Of a stretch of DNA of 64,000 bases, positions 1 through 10,278 are shown piece by piece. Both the position numbers and the translations under genes were made by a program. The notes below the pieces were generated by a model. The model was not told the DNA's origin and did no database searches. It saw only the letters and a list, made by a program, of their open reading frames with translations. The stretch is from contig NZ_CP046115.1 in assembly GCF_009707385.1 (NCBI RefSeq), positions 434,001 through 498,000 of the forward strand, in the 5' to 3' direction. How positions within the stretch are numbered: the stretch's first letter is position 1; every line of letters starts with the position of its first letter. Origin of the DNA: Klebsiella oxytoca. GTDB taxonomy: Bacteria > Pseudomonadota > Gammaproteobacteria > Enterobacterales > Enterobacteriaceae.

Positions 1-3000
1 TCCACGCCAACTCCACCGGCACCGACTCGTCGGCGCTGGGGCTGGATGCGGTGGCCATCGGGATGGGCGCCATTGCGGCTCATAATAATGATGTGGCACT
101 GGGAGCGGGGTCTGTAACCGGCGCAACGGTAGCGACGACCGGCGTGAACCTCGGGGGAACCCGCTACGCGTTCGCCGGGGTAACCCCGGCCAGCACGGTG
201 AGCGTGGGGGATGTGGGTAGTGAACGTACCGTGACTAACGTGGCGGCGGGTCGTCTGTCAGCAACCAGCACCGACGCGGTGAACGGCAGCCAGCTGTACG
301 CGACCAACACGGCGGTGGAGAACATCTCTGGTGACGTATCGGGCCTGCAGCAGGACGCGCTGCAGTGGGATCCGTCGCTGAACGCCTATTCGGCCAGTCA
401 CGGTGACACAACGGTGAACAGGATCACCAACGTGGCGGCGGGCGATCTGAGCGACAAGAGCACCGACGCGGTGAACGGCTCGCAGCTGTATGCCACCAAC
501 CAGCAGGTGGAAGGTAACACCACCAATATTGCGCAGAACACGCAGAACATCAGCGATCTGGGCGATACGGTGGAGAATATCTACAACACCGGCACCAAAT
601 ATTTCCACGCTAACTCCACCGGCACCGATTCGTCGGCGCTGGGGCTGGACTCGGTGGCGATTGGTATGGGGGCCATTGCCGGTAACCAGAACGATGTGGC
701 GCTGGGGGCGAACGCGAAAACGGCGGCCACGGTGGGGACGGCAGGCGTCACCCTGCGCGGCACCGACTACGCGTTTGCCGGGGCGAACCCGACCAGCACG
801 GTGAGCGTGGGAGATGCGGGCAGCGAACGCACCCTGACCAACGTGGCGGCGGGCCGTCTGTCGGCGACCAGCACCGACGCGGTGAACGGCAGCCAGCTGT
901 ACGCCACGAACACGGCGGTGGAGAACATCTCCGGTGAGGTGTCGGGTCTGCAGCAGGACGCGCTGCTGTGGGATCCGTCGCAGAACGCCTACTCGGCCAG
1001 TCACGGTGACACCACGGTGAACAGGATCACCAACGTGGCGGCGGGGGAGCTGTCGACAGACAGCACCGACGCGGTGAACGGCTCTCAGCTGTACGCGACC
1101 AACCAGCAGGTGGAAGGTAACACCACCAATATTGCGCAGAACACGCAGAACATCAGCGATCTGGGCGATACGGTGGAGAATATCTACAACACCGGCACCA
1201 AATATTTCCACGCTAACTCCACTGGCACCGATTCGTCGGCGCTGGGGCTGGACTCGGTGGCGATTGGTATGGGGGCGATTGCTGCTAACCGGAACGATGT
1301 GGCGCTGGGCGCAGGCTCGGTGAGCGGAGTGACGGTAGGGACAGCAGGGGTTACCCTGGGCGGTACCGACTACGTGTTTGCCGGGGCGACCCCGACCAGC
1401 ACGTTGAGCGTGGGAGATATGGGCAGCGAACGCACCGTGACCAACGTGGCGGCGGGCCGTCTGTCGGCAACCAGCACCGACGCGGTAAATGGATCACAGC
1501 TGTACGCCACCAACACCACGGTGAATAACATTTCCAACGAGATGAACGGGCTGAAGGACGATGCCCTGCAGTGGGATCCGTCGCTGAACGCCTACTCGGC
1601 GAGTCACGGTGACACCACGGTGAACAGGATCACCAACGTGGCGGCGGGCGATCTGAGTGAGACCAGCACCGATGCGGTGAACGGTTCGCAGCTGTATGCC
1701 ACCAATCAGCAGGTGGAAGGTAACACCATCAGTATCAATAACCTGGGCGACTCGGTGGAGAATATCTATAACACCGGCACCAAATACTTCCACGCCAACT
1801 CCACCGGCACCGACTCGTCGGCGCTGGGGCTGGATGCGGTGGCCATCGGGATGGGCGCCATTGCGGCTCATAATAATGATGTGGCACTGGGAGCGGGGTC
1901 TGTAACCGGCGCAACGGTAGCGACGACCGGCGTGAACCTCGGGGGAACCCGCTACGCGTTCGCCGGGGTAACCCCGGCCAGCACGGTGAGCGTGGGAGAT
2001 GCGGGCAGCGAACGCACTGTGACCAACGTGGCAGCAGGCCGTCTGTCAGAAACCAGCACCGACGCGGTGAACGGCTCCCAGCTCTATGCCACTAACACTG
2101 CAGTGAACAATATCTTTAACGAGATGGGCGGGCTGAAGGACGATGCCCTGCAGTGGGATCCGTCGCTGAACGCCTACTCGGCCAGTCACGGTGACACAAC
2201 GGTGAACAGGATCACCAACGTGGCGGCGGGCGATCTGAGTGAGCAGAGCACCGATGCGGTGAATGGTTCGCAGCTGTATGCCACCAACCAGCAGGTGGAA
2301 GGTAACACCACCAATATTGCGCAGAACACGCAGAACATCAGCGATCTGGGCGATACGGTGGAGAATATCTACGCCACCGGCACCAAATATTTCCACGCCA
2401 ACTCCACCGGCACCGACTCGTCGGCGCTGGGCCTGGACTCTGTCGCTATCGGGATGGGGGCGATTGCCGGTAACCAGAACGATGTGGCGCTGGGGGCGAA
2501 CGCGAAAACGGCGGCTACGGTGGGGACGGCAGGTGTCACCCTGCGCGGTACTGACTATGCGTTTGCCGGGGCGACCCCGACCAGTACGGTCAGCGTGGGG
2601 GATGCGGGCAGTGAACGCACCATCACTAATGTCGCGGCAGGTCGTCTGTCGGCGACCAGCACCGACGCGGTGAACGGTTCTCAGCTGTACGCCACCAACA
2701 CGGCGCTGGAAGGCCTGAACAACAGCGTTGGCGGGCTGCAGAACGATGCCCTGCTGTGGGATGCCGGTAAAGGGGCCTTCTCCGCCAGCCACGGCGACAC
2801 GACGGTGAATAACATCACCAACGTGGCGGCGGGCGAGCTGAGTGAGACCAGCACCGACGCGGTGAACGGTTCGCAGCTGTATGCGACCAATCAGCAGGTC
2901 GAGGGTAACACCACCAGTATCAATAATCTGGGTGACTCGGTGGAGAATATCTACGCCACCGGGACGAAGTACTTCCACGCCAACTCCACCGGTACCGACT

Positions 3001-6000
3001 CGTCGGCGCTGGGTCTGGACTCCGTGGCGATTGGGATGGGGGCCATTGCTGCTAACCGGAACGATGTGGCGCTGGGCGCGAACGCGAAAACGGCGGCCAC
3101 GGTGGGGACGGCAGGCGTCACCCTGCGCGGCACCGACTATGCGTTTGCCGGGGCGAATCCGACCAGTACGGTCAGCGTGGGGGATGTGGGCAGCGAACGC
3201 ACCATCACTAATGTCGCGGCAGGTCGTCTGTCGGCGACCAGCACCGACGCGGTGAACGGCTCGCAGCTGTACGCCACCAATACGGCGGTGGAGAACATCT
3301 CCGGTGAGGTGTCGGGTCTGCAGCAGGATGCACTGCAGTGGGATCCGTCGCAGAACGCCTACTCGGCCAGCCACGGCGACACGACGGTGAATAACATCAC
3401 CAACGTGGCGGCGGGCGAGCTGAGCGACAAGAGCACCGACGCGGTGAATGGTTCGCAGCTGTATGCGACCAACCAGCAGGTGGAGACCAACACCACGAAT
3501 ATCGCGCAGAACACGCAGAACATCAGCAATCTGGGCGATTCGGTGGAGAACATCTACACCACCGGGACGAAGTACTTCCACGCCAACTCCACCGGCACCG
3601 ACTCGTCGGCGCTGGGTCTGGATGCGGTGGCTATCGGGATGGGGGCCATTGCTGCTAACCGGAACGATGTGGCGCTGGGCGCGAACGCGAAAACGGCGGC
3701 CACGGTAGGGACGGCAGGCGTCACCCTGCGCGGCACCGACTACACCTTTGCCGGGGCGAATCCGACCAGCACGGTCAGCGTGGGGGATGCGGGCAGCGAA
3801 CGCACCGTGACCAACGTGGCGGCAGGCCGTCTGTCGGCGACCAGCACCGACGCGGTGAACGGCTCCCAGCTGTACGCCACCAATACGGCGATGGAGAATA
3901 TCTCCGGTGACGTGTCGGGCCTGCAGCAGGACGCGCTGCAGTGGGATCCAGAACTGAACGCCTACTCGGCGAGCCACGGTAACACAACGGTGAACAGGAT
4001 CACCAACGTGGCGGCGGGCGATCTGAGTGAGCTGAGTACCGACGCGGTCAACGGCTCGCAGCTGTATGCCACTAACCAGCAGGTGGAGGCGAACACCACG
4101 AATATCGCGCAGAACACGCAGAACATCAGCAATCTGGGCGATACGGTGGAGAACATCTACAACACCGGCACCAAATATTTCCATGCCAACTCCACCGGCA
4201 CCGACTCGTCGGCGCTGGGGCTGGATTCGGTGGCGATTGGTATGGGCGCGATTGCCACGCGTAGTAACGATGTGGCGCTGGGATCGGGTTCAGTGACGGA
4301 AGCTGCGGTGGGTACGGCAGGTGTCAGTATCAACGGTACTGACTATGCGTTTGCCGGTGCGAACCCGACCAGTACGGTCAGCGTGGGGGATGCGGGCAGC
4401 GAACGCACCATCACTAACGTGGCGGCGGGCCGTCTGTCCGGGACCAGCACCGATGCGGTGAACGGCTCCCAGCTGTACGCGACCAACACGGCGGTGGAGA
4501 ACCTGAACGTCAGCGTCGGCGGCCTGCAGAACGATGCCCTGCTGTGGAATGCGGATAAAGGAGCCTACTCGGCGAGCCACGGCGACACGACGGTGAATAA
4601 CATCACCAACGTGGCGGCGGGCGAGCTGTCGACAGACAGCACTGACGCGGTGAACGGCTCACAGCTGTACGCCACCAATCAGAACGTGGAGGCAAACACC
4701 ACCAGTATCAACAACCTGGGCGATACGGTGGAGAACATCTACACCACCGGCACCAGGTACTTCCACGCCAACTCAACGGGTACAGATTCGCAGGCGCTGG
4801 GGCTGGATTCAGTGGCGATCGGTATGGGTGCGGTGGCGAATAATGCCGGTGATATCGCGCTCGGGGCGGGCTCTCTGACGGAAGCGGCAGTGGGTACCGC
4901 CGGGGTCACCCTGCGCGGTACCGACTATGCGTTTGCCGGAGCTAACCCGACCAGCACGCTGAGCGTGGGCAGTGAAGGGGCCGAACGCACTATCACTAAC
5001 GTGGCGGCAGGTCGTCTGTCTGAGACCAGCACCGATGCGGTGAACGGTTCGCAGCTGTATGCCACCAATACGGCGCTGGATGACCTGCATACCAGCGTTG
5101 GCGGGCTGCAGAACGATGCTCTGCTGTGGGATGAGTACGTCGGCTCCTTCTCCGCGAGCCACGGTGACACGATGGTGAACAAAATCACCAACGTGGCGGC
5201 AGGTGACCTGTCAAAAGACAGCACTGATGCGGTGAACGGTTCGCAGCTGTACGCCACCAACCAGCAGGTGGAAGGTAACACTACCAATATCGCGCAGAAC
5301 ACGCAGAACATCAGCGATCTGGGCGACACGGTGCACAACATTTACACCACCGGGACGAAGTACTTCCACGCTAACTCAACGGGTGCAGACTCGCAGGCGC
5401 TGGGGCTGGATTCGGTCGCTATCGGGATGGGGGCCATCGCCAACAACGCCGGAGATATCGCGCTGGGTACGGGCTCTCTGACGGAGGCGGTAGTGGGGAC
5501 GGCAGGGGTGACGCTGCGCGGCACCGACTATGCGTTTGCCGGGGCGAACCCGACCAGCACGCTGAGCGTGGGCAGTGAAGGGGCTGAACGCACTATCACC
5601 AACGTGGCGGCAGGTCGTTTGTCAGAGGCCAGTACTGATGCGGTGAACGGTTCGCAGCTGTATGCCACCAATACGGCGCTGGATGACCTGCATACCAGCG
5701 TCGGCGGGCTGCAGAACGATGCGCTGCTGTGGGATGAGTACGTCGGCTCCTTCTCCGCGAGCCACGGTGACTCGATGGTGAACAGGATCACTAACGTGGC
5801 GGCGGGCGAGCTGAGTGAGCAGAGTACTGACGCGGTGAACGGTTCACAGCTGTACGCCACCAACCAGCAGGTGGAGACCAACACCACCAATATCGCGCAG
5901 AACACGCAGAACATCAGCGATCTGGGCGACACGGTGCACAACATTTACACCACCGGGACGAAGTACTTCCACGCTAACTCAACGGGGGCAGACTCGCAGG

Positions 6001-7589
6001 CGCTGGGGCTGGATTCGGTCGCTATCGGGATGGGGGCTATCGCCAACAACGCCGGAGATATCGCGCTGGGTACGGGCTCTCTGACTGAGGCGGCAGTGGG
6101 CACGGCGGGGGTCAGTATTAACGGTACCGACTACGCGTTTGCCGGGGCGACGCCGACCAGCACGCTGAGCGTGGGCAGTGAAGGGGCCGAACGCACCATC
6201 ACCAACGTCGCCGCAGGCCGTCTGTCCGCGACCAGTACTGATGCGGTGAACGGCTCTCAACTGTATGCCACCAACACGGCGGTGGAGAACCTGAACACCA
6301 GCGTTGGCGGATTGCAGAACGATGCTCTGCTGTGGGATGAGAATCTGGGCGCGTTCTCGGCAAGCCATGGCTCCACCACGGTGAACAAAATCACCAACGT
6401 GGCAGCGGGTGAGCTGAGTGCCAGGAGCACCGATGCGGTGAACGGCAGCCAGCTGTATGCCACTAACCAGAAGGTCGAGAACCTTGATTACCGGGTCACC
6501 AATATTGAGGAGTCTTACAACAATACGGTTATGCCGACCATGCGTTACCTGAAGGTGAACTCGACCGGACCGGACGCGGTCGCCAGCGGAAAAGACGCTG
6601 TCGCGCTGGGTCAGGATACGGTGGCCAGCGGCGATAACAGCATTGCGACCGGTAATGGCGCGCAGGCTTCCGGGAATGGCGCTATCGCCACCGGTAACAA
6701 TGCCAGCGCTTCGGGCACCGGCAGCGTGGCCATCGGCGATAACGCCTCGGTGACCGCCAGCAACTCGGTGGCGCTGGGTAGCGGCTCGGTTGCTGACCGC
6801 GATAACACGGTGTCCGTCGGCTCCGCCGGTAACGAACGTCAGGTGACTAACGTGGCGGCAGGTACCGAAGATACCGATGCGGTGAACGTGGCGCAGCTGA
6901 AAGATGCCACCGGCAGTATCACCAACAACGTGAGCAATATCAGTAACGGTAAGGACGGGATGTTCCAGGTGAATAACACCAGTAACTACGCCAAACCTGC
7001 CGTGAGCGGTAGCGATTCACTGGCGGGTGGTGCCGGTTCGTCAGCCAGCGGCAGCAACAGCATGGCGGTGGGGACGAAGGCGTCGGCGGCGGGAGCAAAC
7101 TCTGTCGCGCTGGGTAACGGTTCGTCGGCGATGGCCAAAAACTCGGTGGCGCTGGGGGCTGACTCCGTGGCGAATCGTGAGAATACCGTCTCGATGGGGT
7201 CGGCTGGTAAAGAGCGCCAGATAACCAACGTGGCAGCGGGGACCGAGAACACCGATGCGGTGAACGTCAGCCAGCTGAAGCAGGGAGTGTCTGAATCGGT
7301 GAACTACACCAACAAGCAGTTTAACCAGCTGAAAAACATGGTTAACGACCAGAAGGACAAGCTGAGCGCCGGTATTGCGGGGGCGATGGCGATGTCCAGC
7401 CTGCCGCAGCCGTATGCTCCGGGCGCCAGCATGGTTGGTCTGGGCGGGGGTACCTATCAGGGCCAGTCGGCGGTTGCGCTTGGTGTGTCGACCATCTCTG
7501 ACAACGGTAAGTGGGTCACGAAGATATCCGGTACCACGAACAGTCAGGGCGACTTCGGTGCGTCAATCGGTGTGGGTTATCAGTGGTAA
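1..7589 (+). CDS. YadA-type trimeric autotransporter adhesin, 5' end outside the window
   Basis: This is a type Vc secreted adhesin, expected to trimerise and project from the outer membrane. The frame beginning at base 3 is open from the left edge to a TAA at 7587-7589, giving at least 2528 residues; the signal peptide and N-terminal head lie outside. A unit starting with HANSTG recurs eleven times, at bases 3, 606, 1209, 1791, 2394, 2976, 3579, 4182, 4764, 5367 and 5970. Each unit has a YadA-like head motif (ALGLDSVAIGMGA), a neck-like segment (ERTVTNVAAG..STDAVNGSQLY) and a short coiled-coil stalk. After 6550 come two more left-handed beta-roll heads. The last 90 or so residues are a YadA membrane anchor: a coiled coil, then beta strands ending in GVGYQW with a terminal aromatic residue. 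It resembles SadA/UpaG/EhaG adhesins; the exact orthologue is uncertain. Confidence 0.93.
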   Translation, partial: HANSTGTDSSALGLDAVAIGMGAIAAHNNDVALGAGSVTGATVATTGVNLGGTRYAFAGVTPASTVSVGDVGSERTVTNVAAGRLSATSTDAVNGSQLYATNTAVENISGDVSGLQQDALQWDPSLNAYSASHGDTTVNRITNVAAGDLSDKSTDAVNGSQLYATNQQVEGNTTNIAQNTQNISDLGDTVENIYNTGTKYFHANSTGTDSSALGLDSVAIGMGAIAGNQNDVALGANAKTAATVGTAGVTLRGTDYAFAGANPTSTVSVGDAGSERTLTNVAAGRLSATSTDAVNGSQLYATNTAVENISGEVSGLQQDALLWDPSQNAYSASHGDTTVNRITNVAAGELSTDSTDAVNGSQLYATNQQVEGNTTNIAQNTQNISDLGDTVENIYNTGTKYFHANSTGTDSSALGLDSVAIGMGAIAANRNDVALGAGSVSGVTVGTAGVTLGGTDYVFAGATPTSTLSVGDMGSERTVTNVAAGRLSATSTDAVNGSQLYATNTTVNNISNEMNGLKDDALQWDPSLNAYSASHGDTTVNRITNVAAGDLSETSTDAVNGSQLYATNQQVEGNTISINNLGDSVENIYNTGTKYFHANSTGTDSSALGLDAVAIGMGAIAAHNNDVALGAGSVTGATVATTGVNLGGTRYAFAGVTPASTVSVGDAGSERTVTNVAAGRLSETSTDAVNGSQLYATNTAVNNIFNEMGGLKDDALQWDPSLNAYSASHGDTTVNRITNVAAGDLSEQSTDAVNGSQLYATNQQVEGNTTNIAQNTQNISDLGDTVENIYATGTKYFHANSTGTDSSALGLDSVAIGMGAIAGNQNDVALGANAKTAATVGTAGVTLRGTDYAFAGATPTSTVSVGDAGSERTITNVAAGRLSATSTDAVNGSQLYATNTALEGLNNSVGGLQNDALLWDAGKGAFSASHGDTTVNNITNVAAGELSETSTDAVNGSQLYATNQQVEGNTTSINNLGDSVENIYATGTKYFHANSTGTDSSALGLDSVAIGMGAIAANRNDVALGANAKTAATVGTAGVTLRGTDYAFAGANPTSTVSVGDVGSERTITNVAAGRLSATSTDAVNGSQLYATNTAVENISGEVSGLQQDALQWDPSQNAYSASHGDTTVNNITNVAAGELSDKSTDAVNGSQLYATNQQVETNTTNIAQNTQNISNLGDSVENIYTTGTKYFHANSTGTDSSALGLDAVAIGMGAIAANRNDVALGANAKTAATVGTAGVTLRGTDYTFAGANPTSTVSVGDAGSERTVTNVAAGRLSATSTDAVNGSQLYATNTAMENISGDVSGLQQDALQWDPELNAYSASHGNTTVNRITNVAAGDLSELSTDAVNGSQLYATNQQVEANTTNIAQNTQNISNLGDTVENIYNTGTKYFHANSTGTDSSALGLDSVAIGMGAIATRSNDVALGSGSVTEAAVGTAGVSINGTDYAFAGANPTSTVSVGDAGSERTITNVAAGRLSGTSTDAVNGSQLYATNTAVENLNVSVGGLQNDALLWNADKGAYSASHGDTTVNNITNVAAGELSTDSTDAVNGSQLYATNQNVEANTTSINNLGDTVENIYTTGTRYFHANSTGTDSQALGLDSVAIGMGAVANNAGDIALGAGSLTEAAVGTAGVTLRGTDYAFAGANPTSTLSVGSEGAERTITNVAAGRLSETSTDAVNGSQLYATNTALDDLHTSVGGLQNDALLWDEYVGSFSASHGDTMVNKITNVAAGDLSKDSTDAVNGSQLYATNQQVEGNTTNIAQNTQNISDLGDTVHNIYTTGTKYFHANSTGADSQALGLDSVAIGMGAIANNAGDIALGTGSLTEAVVGTAGVTLRGTDYAFAGANPTSTLSVGSEGAERTITNVAAGRLSEASTDAVNGSQLYATNTALDDLHTSVGGLQNDALLWDEYVGSFSASHGDSMVNRITNVAAGELSEQSTDAVNGSQLYATNQQVETNTTNIAQNTQNISDLGDTVHNIYTTGTKYFHANSTGADSQALGLDSVAIGMGAIANNAGDIALGTGSLTEAAVGTAGVSINGTDYAFAGATPTSTLSVGSEGAERTITNVAAGRLSATSTDAVNGSQLYATNTAVENLNTSVGGLQNDALLWDENLGAFSASHGSTTVNKITNVAAGELSARSTDAVNGSQLYATNQKVENLDYRVTNIEESYNNTVMPTMRYLKVNSTGPDAVASGKDAVALGQDTVASGDNSIATGNGAQASGNGAIATGNNASASGTGSVAIGDNASVTASNSVALGSGSVADRDNTVSVGSAGNERQVTNVAAGTEDTDAVNVAQLKDATGSITNNVSNISNGKDGMFQVNNTSNYAKPAVSGSDSLAGGAGSSASGSNSMAVGTKASAAGANSVALGNGSSAMAKNSVALGADSVANRENTVSMGSAGKERQITNVAAGTENTDAVNVSQLKQGVSESVNYTNKQFNQLKNMVNDQKDKLSAGIAGAMAMSSLPQPYAPGASMVGLGGGTYQGQSAVALGVSTISDNGKWVTKISGTTNSQGDFGASIGVGYQW
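3..6555 (+). repeat. Eleven tandem coding repeats of 603 or 582 bp
   Basis: The repeat starts are spaced 603, 603, 582, 603, 582, 603, 603, 582, 603 and 603 bp. The two lengths differ by 21 bp, which is seven residues. Long units carry NTTNIAQNTQNISDLGD in the stalk, while short units carry NTTSINNLGD. Some stretches are identical between non-adjacent units, for example 1-208 and 1789-1996. Confidence 0.9.
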
Positions 7590-7602
7590 CAGGCAGCAGG
7601 AG

Positions 7603-7624
7603 GCCCCGCCGGTAGCGGCGGGGC
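7603..7624 (+). promoter_or_regulatory. Intercistronic hairpin after the adhesin gene
   Basis: A GC-rich 9-bp perfect stem (GCCCCGCCG/CGGCGGGGC, loop GTAG) lies 13 bp after the adhesin stop. No T run follows. It is more likely an mRNA 3'-end stabiliser or partial attenuator inside an operon than a full terminator. Confidence 0.5.
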
Positions 7625-7649
7625 ACTGTCCCGGTCTTTAAAGGAAGAA

Positions 7650-8432
7650 ATGATGATGAAACAGATGAAGTTAGGCCTGCTGGCCTCAGCCTGTGCGGTA
7701 CTGCTGCTGACAGGATGTACCCGGAGCCTGAGCAACCCGGACGCGCAGGGGAAGACGACACAGCCGGTCTTCCCTGACCCGACATCAGCGGTCAGAAGTG
7801 AAGGCAGCTACCCGGATGTCAATGCGCTGGCGAAAATCAGGCCGGGGATGAGCAAAGCCCAGGTGTATGAGCTGCTGGGCGTTCCGCACTTTAAGGAAGG
7901 CGTGATGCGGGTTAAGGAGTGGGATTATATCTTCCACTTCCCGGTGGCCGGTGGGGCCGACATTACCTGCCAGTACAAGGTGCTGTACGACAGCAGCATG
8001 AAAGTGGGCGACACGCACTTCCTGCCGGAAAACTGCCTGACGCAGCTGGCACCGGCGAAGCCTGCGGTCATGCAGCGTGAACTGAACGCGGAAGCCCTGT
8101 TTGCCTTTGCCAGCGCGCAGTTAAGCGCTCAGGGGGAATCGCAGATCCGCCAGATGGCGGCGGACATCCGCCAGTCCGGGCTGGACGTGCGCCATATCAC
8201 CATTACCGGTCATACCGATCGTTTTGGCTCAGCGGAAAGCAACCTGCGCCTGTCGCAGGCCCGGGCGGAGTCCGTGAAGCGGGTGCTGGTCGCCAGCGGC
8301 CTGTCGGCGAACCTTATCTCCTCTGTGGGGATGGGGGCGTCCATGCCGCGGGTGCAGTGTGAAGGCGGTAAATCAGCAGCAACCATCGCCTGCCTGGCGC
8401 CGAACCGGCGCATCACGGTGGACGTGCAGTAA
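7650..8432 (+). CDS. TpgA-like outer-membrane lipoprotein with BamE/SmpA and OmpA-C domains
   Basis: The 260-residue protein has a lipoprotein signal with lipobox LTGC (Cys around residue 23). A BamE/SmpA-like domain follows at about residues 50-125 (IRPGMSKAQVYELLGVP, EWDYIFHF). The C-terminal OmpA-like peptidoglycan-binding domain covers about residues 140-258 (ITGHTDRFGS, N.RLSQARAESV). This architecture is that of TpgA, encoded beside the Ata trimeric autotransporter of Acinetobacter, where it anchors to peptidoglycan and supports adhesin assembly. Its place 60 bp after the adhesin suggests the same role here by inference. AAGGAAG at 7641-7647 serves one of three consecutive ATG codons (7650, 7653, 7656); I took the first. 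The next gene follows 23 bp downstream, so an operon is likely. Confidence 0.85.
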   Translation: MMMKQMKLGLLASACAVLLLTGCTRSLSNPDAQGKTTQPVFPDPTSAVRSEGSYPDVNALAKIRPGMSKAQVYELLGVPHFKEGVMRVKEWDYIFHFPVAGGADITCQYKVLYDSSMKVGDTHFLPENCLTQLAPAKPAVMQRELNAEALFAFASAQLSAQGESQIRQMAADIRQSGLDVRHITITGHTDRFGSAESNLRLSQARAESVKRVLVASGLSANLISSVGMGASMPRVQCEGGKSAATIACLAPNRRITVDVQ

Positions 8433-8455
8433 TCTTATTGAAAGAGGATAACGGA

Positions 8456-9430
8456 ATGAAAGGAAAGCTTAAGCGTAGTGCACTGATGGTGATGCTGGCT
8501 TCCCTGTCAGCGCCAGGGATGGCGGCGGCAGAAAGCCTGGCAGCAGCCACGACCACCTCCACGGTGGCGGTGATGTCTGTTCCGGCATACACCCTGATCA
8601 CCGATTCATTAAACAGCCTGGTGCCCAGGGTCAACGGCAGGGTGAATGAGCAGGTGATGAGCCTGGTCTGCGACATGGCCCGCGGTGACCGGGCGCGCGC
8701 GGATGTCATTCAGGTGCTGGAGAACAGCAAAGTGAACGTGGCGGCGGTGCCGGTGCAGGGCAGTCCGCTGTCCGTTCTGGTGCACGGGGATACCCGCCAG
8801 CAGCAGAGCGTGTGCGCGTCGTACCTGGCGACGTCGCTGTTCGATGCGCCGGATAACGTCCGCTACCGCGGCGTGAAGAAAGAGCAGGTCAGCGAAGAGA
8901 AGCTGCTGCCCGCGCCGGCAAAATGGAAGGTGTGGGAAGCGCAAAAAACCGAAACGGTGACCACCGAGCGCGAAGTCCCGGTCTGGGACACGACGAAGTT
9001 TGCTCAGGACGTGAAGGTGCAGGTGGCGCTGGCGAAAGCGACGGCCCAGCTGTATGCGCTGCTGGCGACAAATCTGGGTAACCAGCCGCAGACGGCGGCG
9101 ATGGTCGATGCGCGGGTGAAGCAGTCGCTGGCGGATCTGGCGGGCGATTATCTGAACTCGGTACAGCAGATGTACCGCGACACGCAGGCGCAGACCATGA
9201 CGGTGAACCTGCTGAATGAAACCGGATACGCGGTGTCGGACGGGACTGGAAATGTCCTGCGGCGCAGTGAGGCCGGGCTGAGGCTGACCTATCGCGGTAT
9301 CGAGTGGCTGGGCAACGGGAAAATTCTCGGTAGGGATTATTTTGTTAATCTGAGCCTGCGGGATATTCCTGTCGCAGTCGCTGAGCCGGCCGCTGAAGAG
9401 AAGCCGCCGGTGAAAGGGCGGAAAAAATAA
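8456..9430 (+). CDS. Exported protein of unknown function in the adhesin operon
   Basis: The 324-residue product begins with a Sec signal peptide (KGKLKRS basic start, hydrophobic core, likely cleavage after GMAAA). I do not recognise a domain. Visible features are two cysteines in the mature part (LVCDMA and SVCASYL), a charged middle with many E and K residues, a stretch rich in A and Q, and a basic C-terminus ending KGRKK. The ATG at 8456 is preceded by AGAGG at 8-base spacing; an upstream in-frame TTG at 8438 is less convincing. It is the third gene of the adhesin-lipoprotein group, so a periplasmic helper in adhesin biogenesis is a guess from position only. Confidence 0.75.
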   Translation: MKGKLKRSALMVMLASLSAPGMAAAESLAAATTTSTVAVMSVPAYTLITDSLNSLVPRVNGRVNEQVMSLVCDMARGDRARADVIQVLENSKVNVAAVPVQGSPLSVLVHGDTRQQQSVCASYLATSLFDAPDNVRYRGVKKEQVSEEKLLPAPAKWKVWEAQKTETVTTEREVPVWDTTKFAQDVKVQVALAKATAQLYALLATNLGNQPQTAAMVDARVKQSLADLAGDYLNSVQQMYRDTQAQTMTVNLLNETGYAVSDGTGNVLRRSEAGLRLTYRGIEWLGNGKILGRDYFVNLSLRDIPVAVAEPAAEEKPPVKGRKK

Positions 9431-9757
9431 GGGAGAGAAACGTTATTTATTTGGACATGATATTTTTTTCATAAGGCTGATATAAAAAACATTTTACTCC
9501 TGTCCTGCAAGTGTTATCTGGGCGGGCAGGCGGCAGAAATATTGTAAAATAAAGCACGGGATCAAATTTACTCCTGCCGTTTCTGTATTTCTGCCGCTGC
9601 TGTCGGGTTAGGTGTTTGCTGCCCATGTTTTCAGCTCTCACCCACAGCAAACTGCACGGTCTCAGAACACAATACCTGCGAACCTGCCATTACCCTGGTC
9701 GACCTGTATTTTCTTTATGAGTAGGCTCGCCCTGACTTAAAAGGGGGGCCAGCATAT

Positions 9758-10130
<373 letters not shown>

Positions 10131-10246
10131 TAATACACAGTGCACGTTCAGCGAGGCCCGGCTTCAGTTGCCGGTTGTCAGGATAGTCGCTTTTTAGCTA
10201 AGTTGCTCAGTAATGCTGACATAATCTTATTAACAATGAATATTAT

Positions 10247-10266
10247 ACCCCGGTACTAACCGGGGT
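10247..10266 (-). terminator. Probable terminator of the alpha/beta hydrolase gene
   Basis: The perfect stem ACCCCGG/CCGGGGT with a 6-base loop lies 13 bp after the hydrolase stop on the minus strand. The following T tract is weak. Confidence 0.45.
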
Positions 10267-10278
10267 AATGGATAAAAA

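Noticed and set aside
258..4184. Long minus-strand open frames of up to 712 codons inside the adhesin gene
   Set aside because: They repeat with the adhesin unit, are rich in R, H and V from GC-biased codons read backwards, have no ribosome sites, and are explained by the repeated plus-strand gene.
1..6555. Regular repeats that could suggest a CRISPR array
   Set aside because: The unit is about 600 bp and fully coding in one frame, with no short repeat-spacer pattern.
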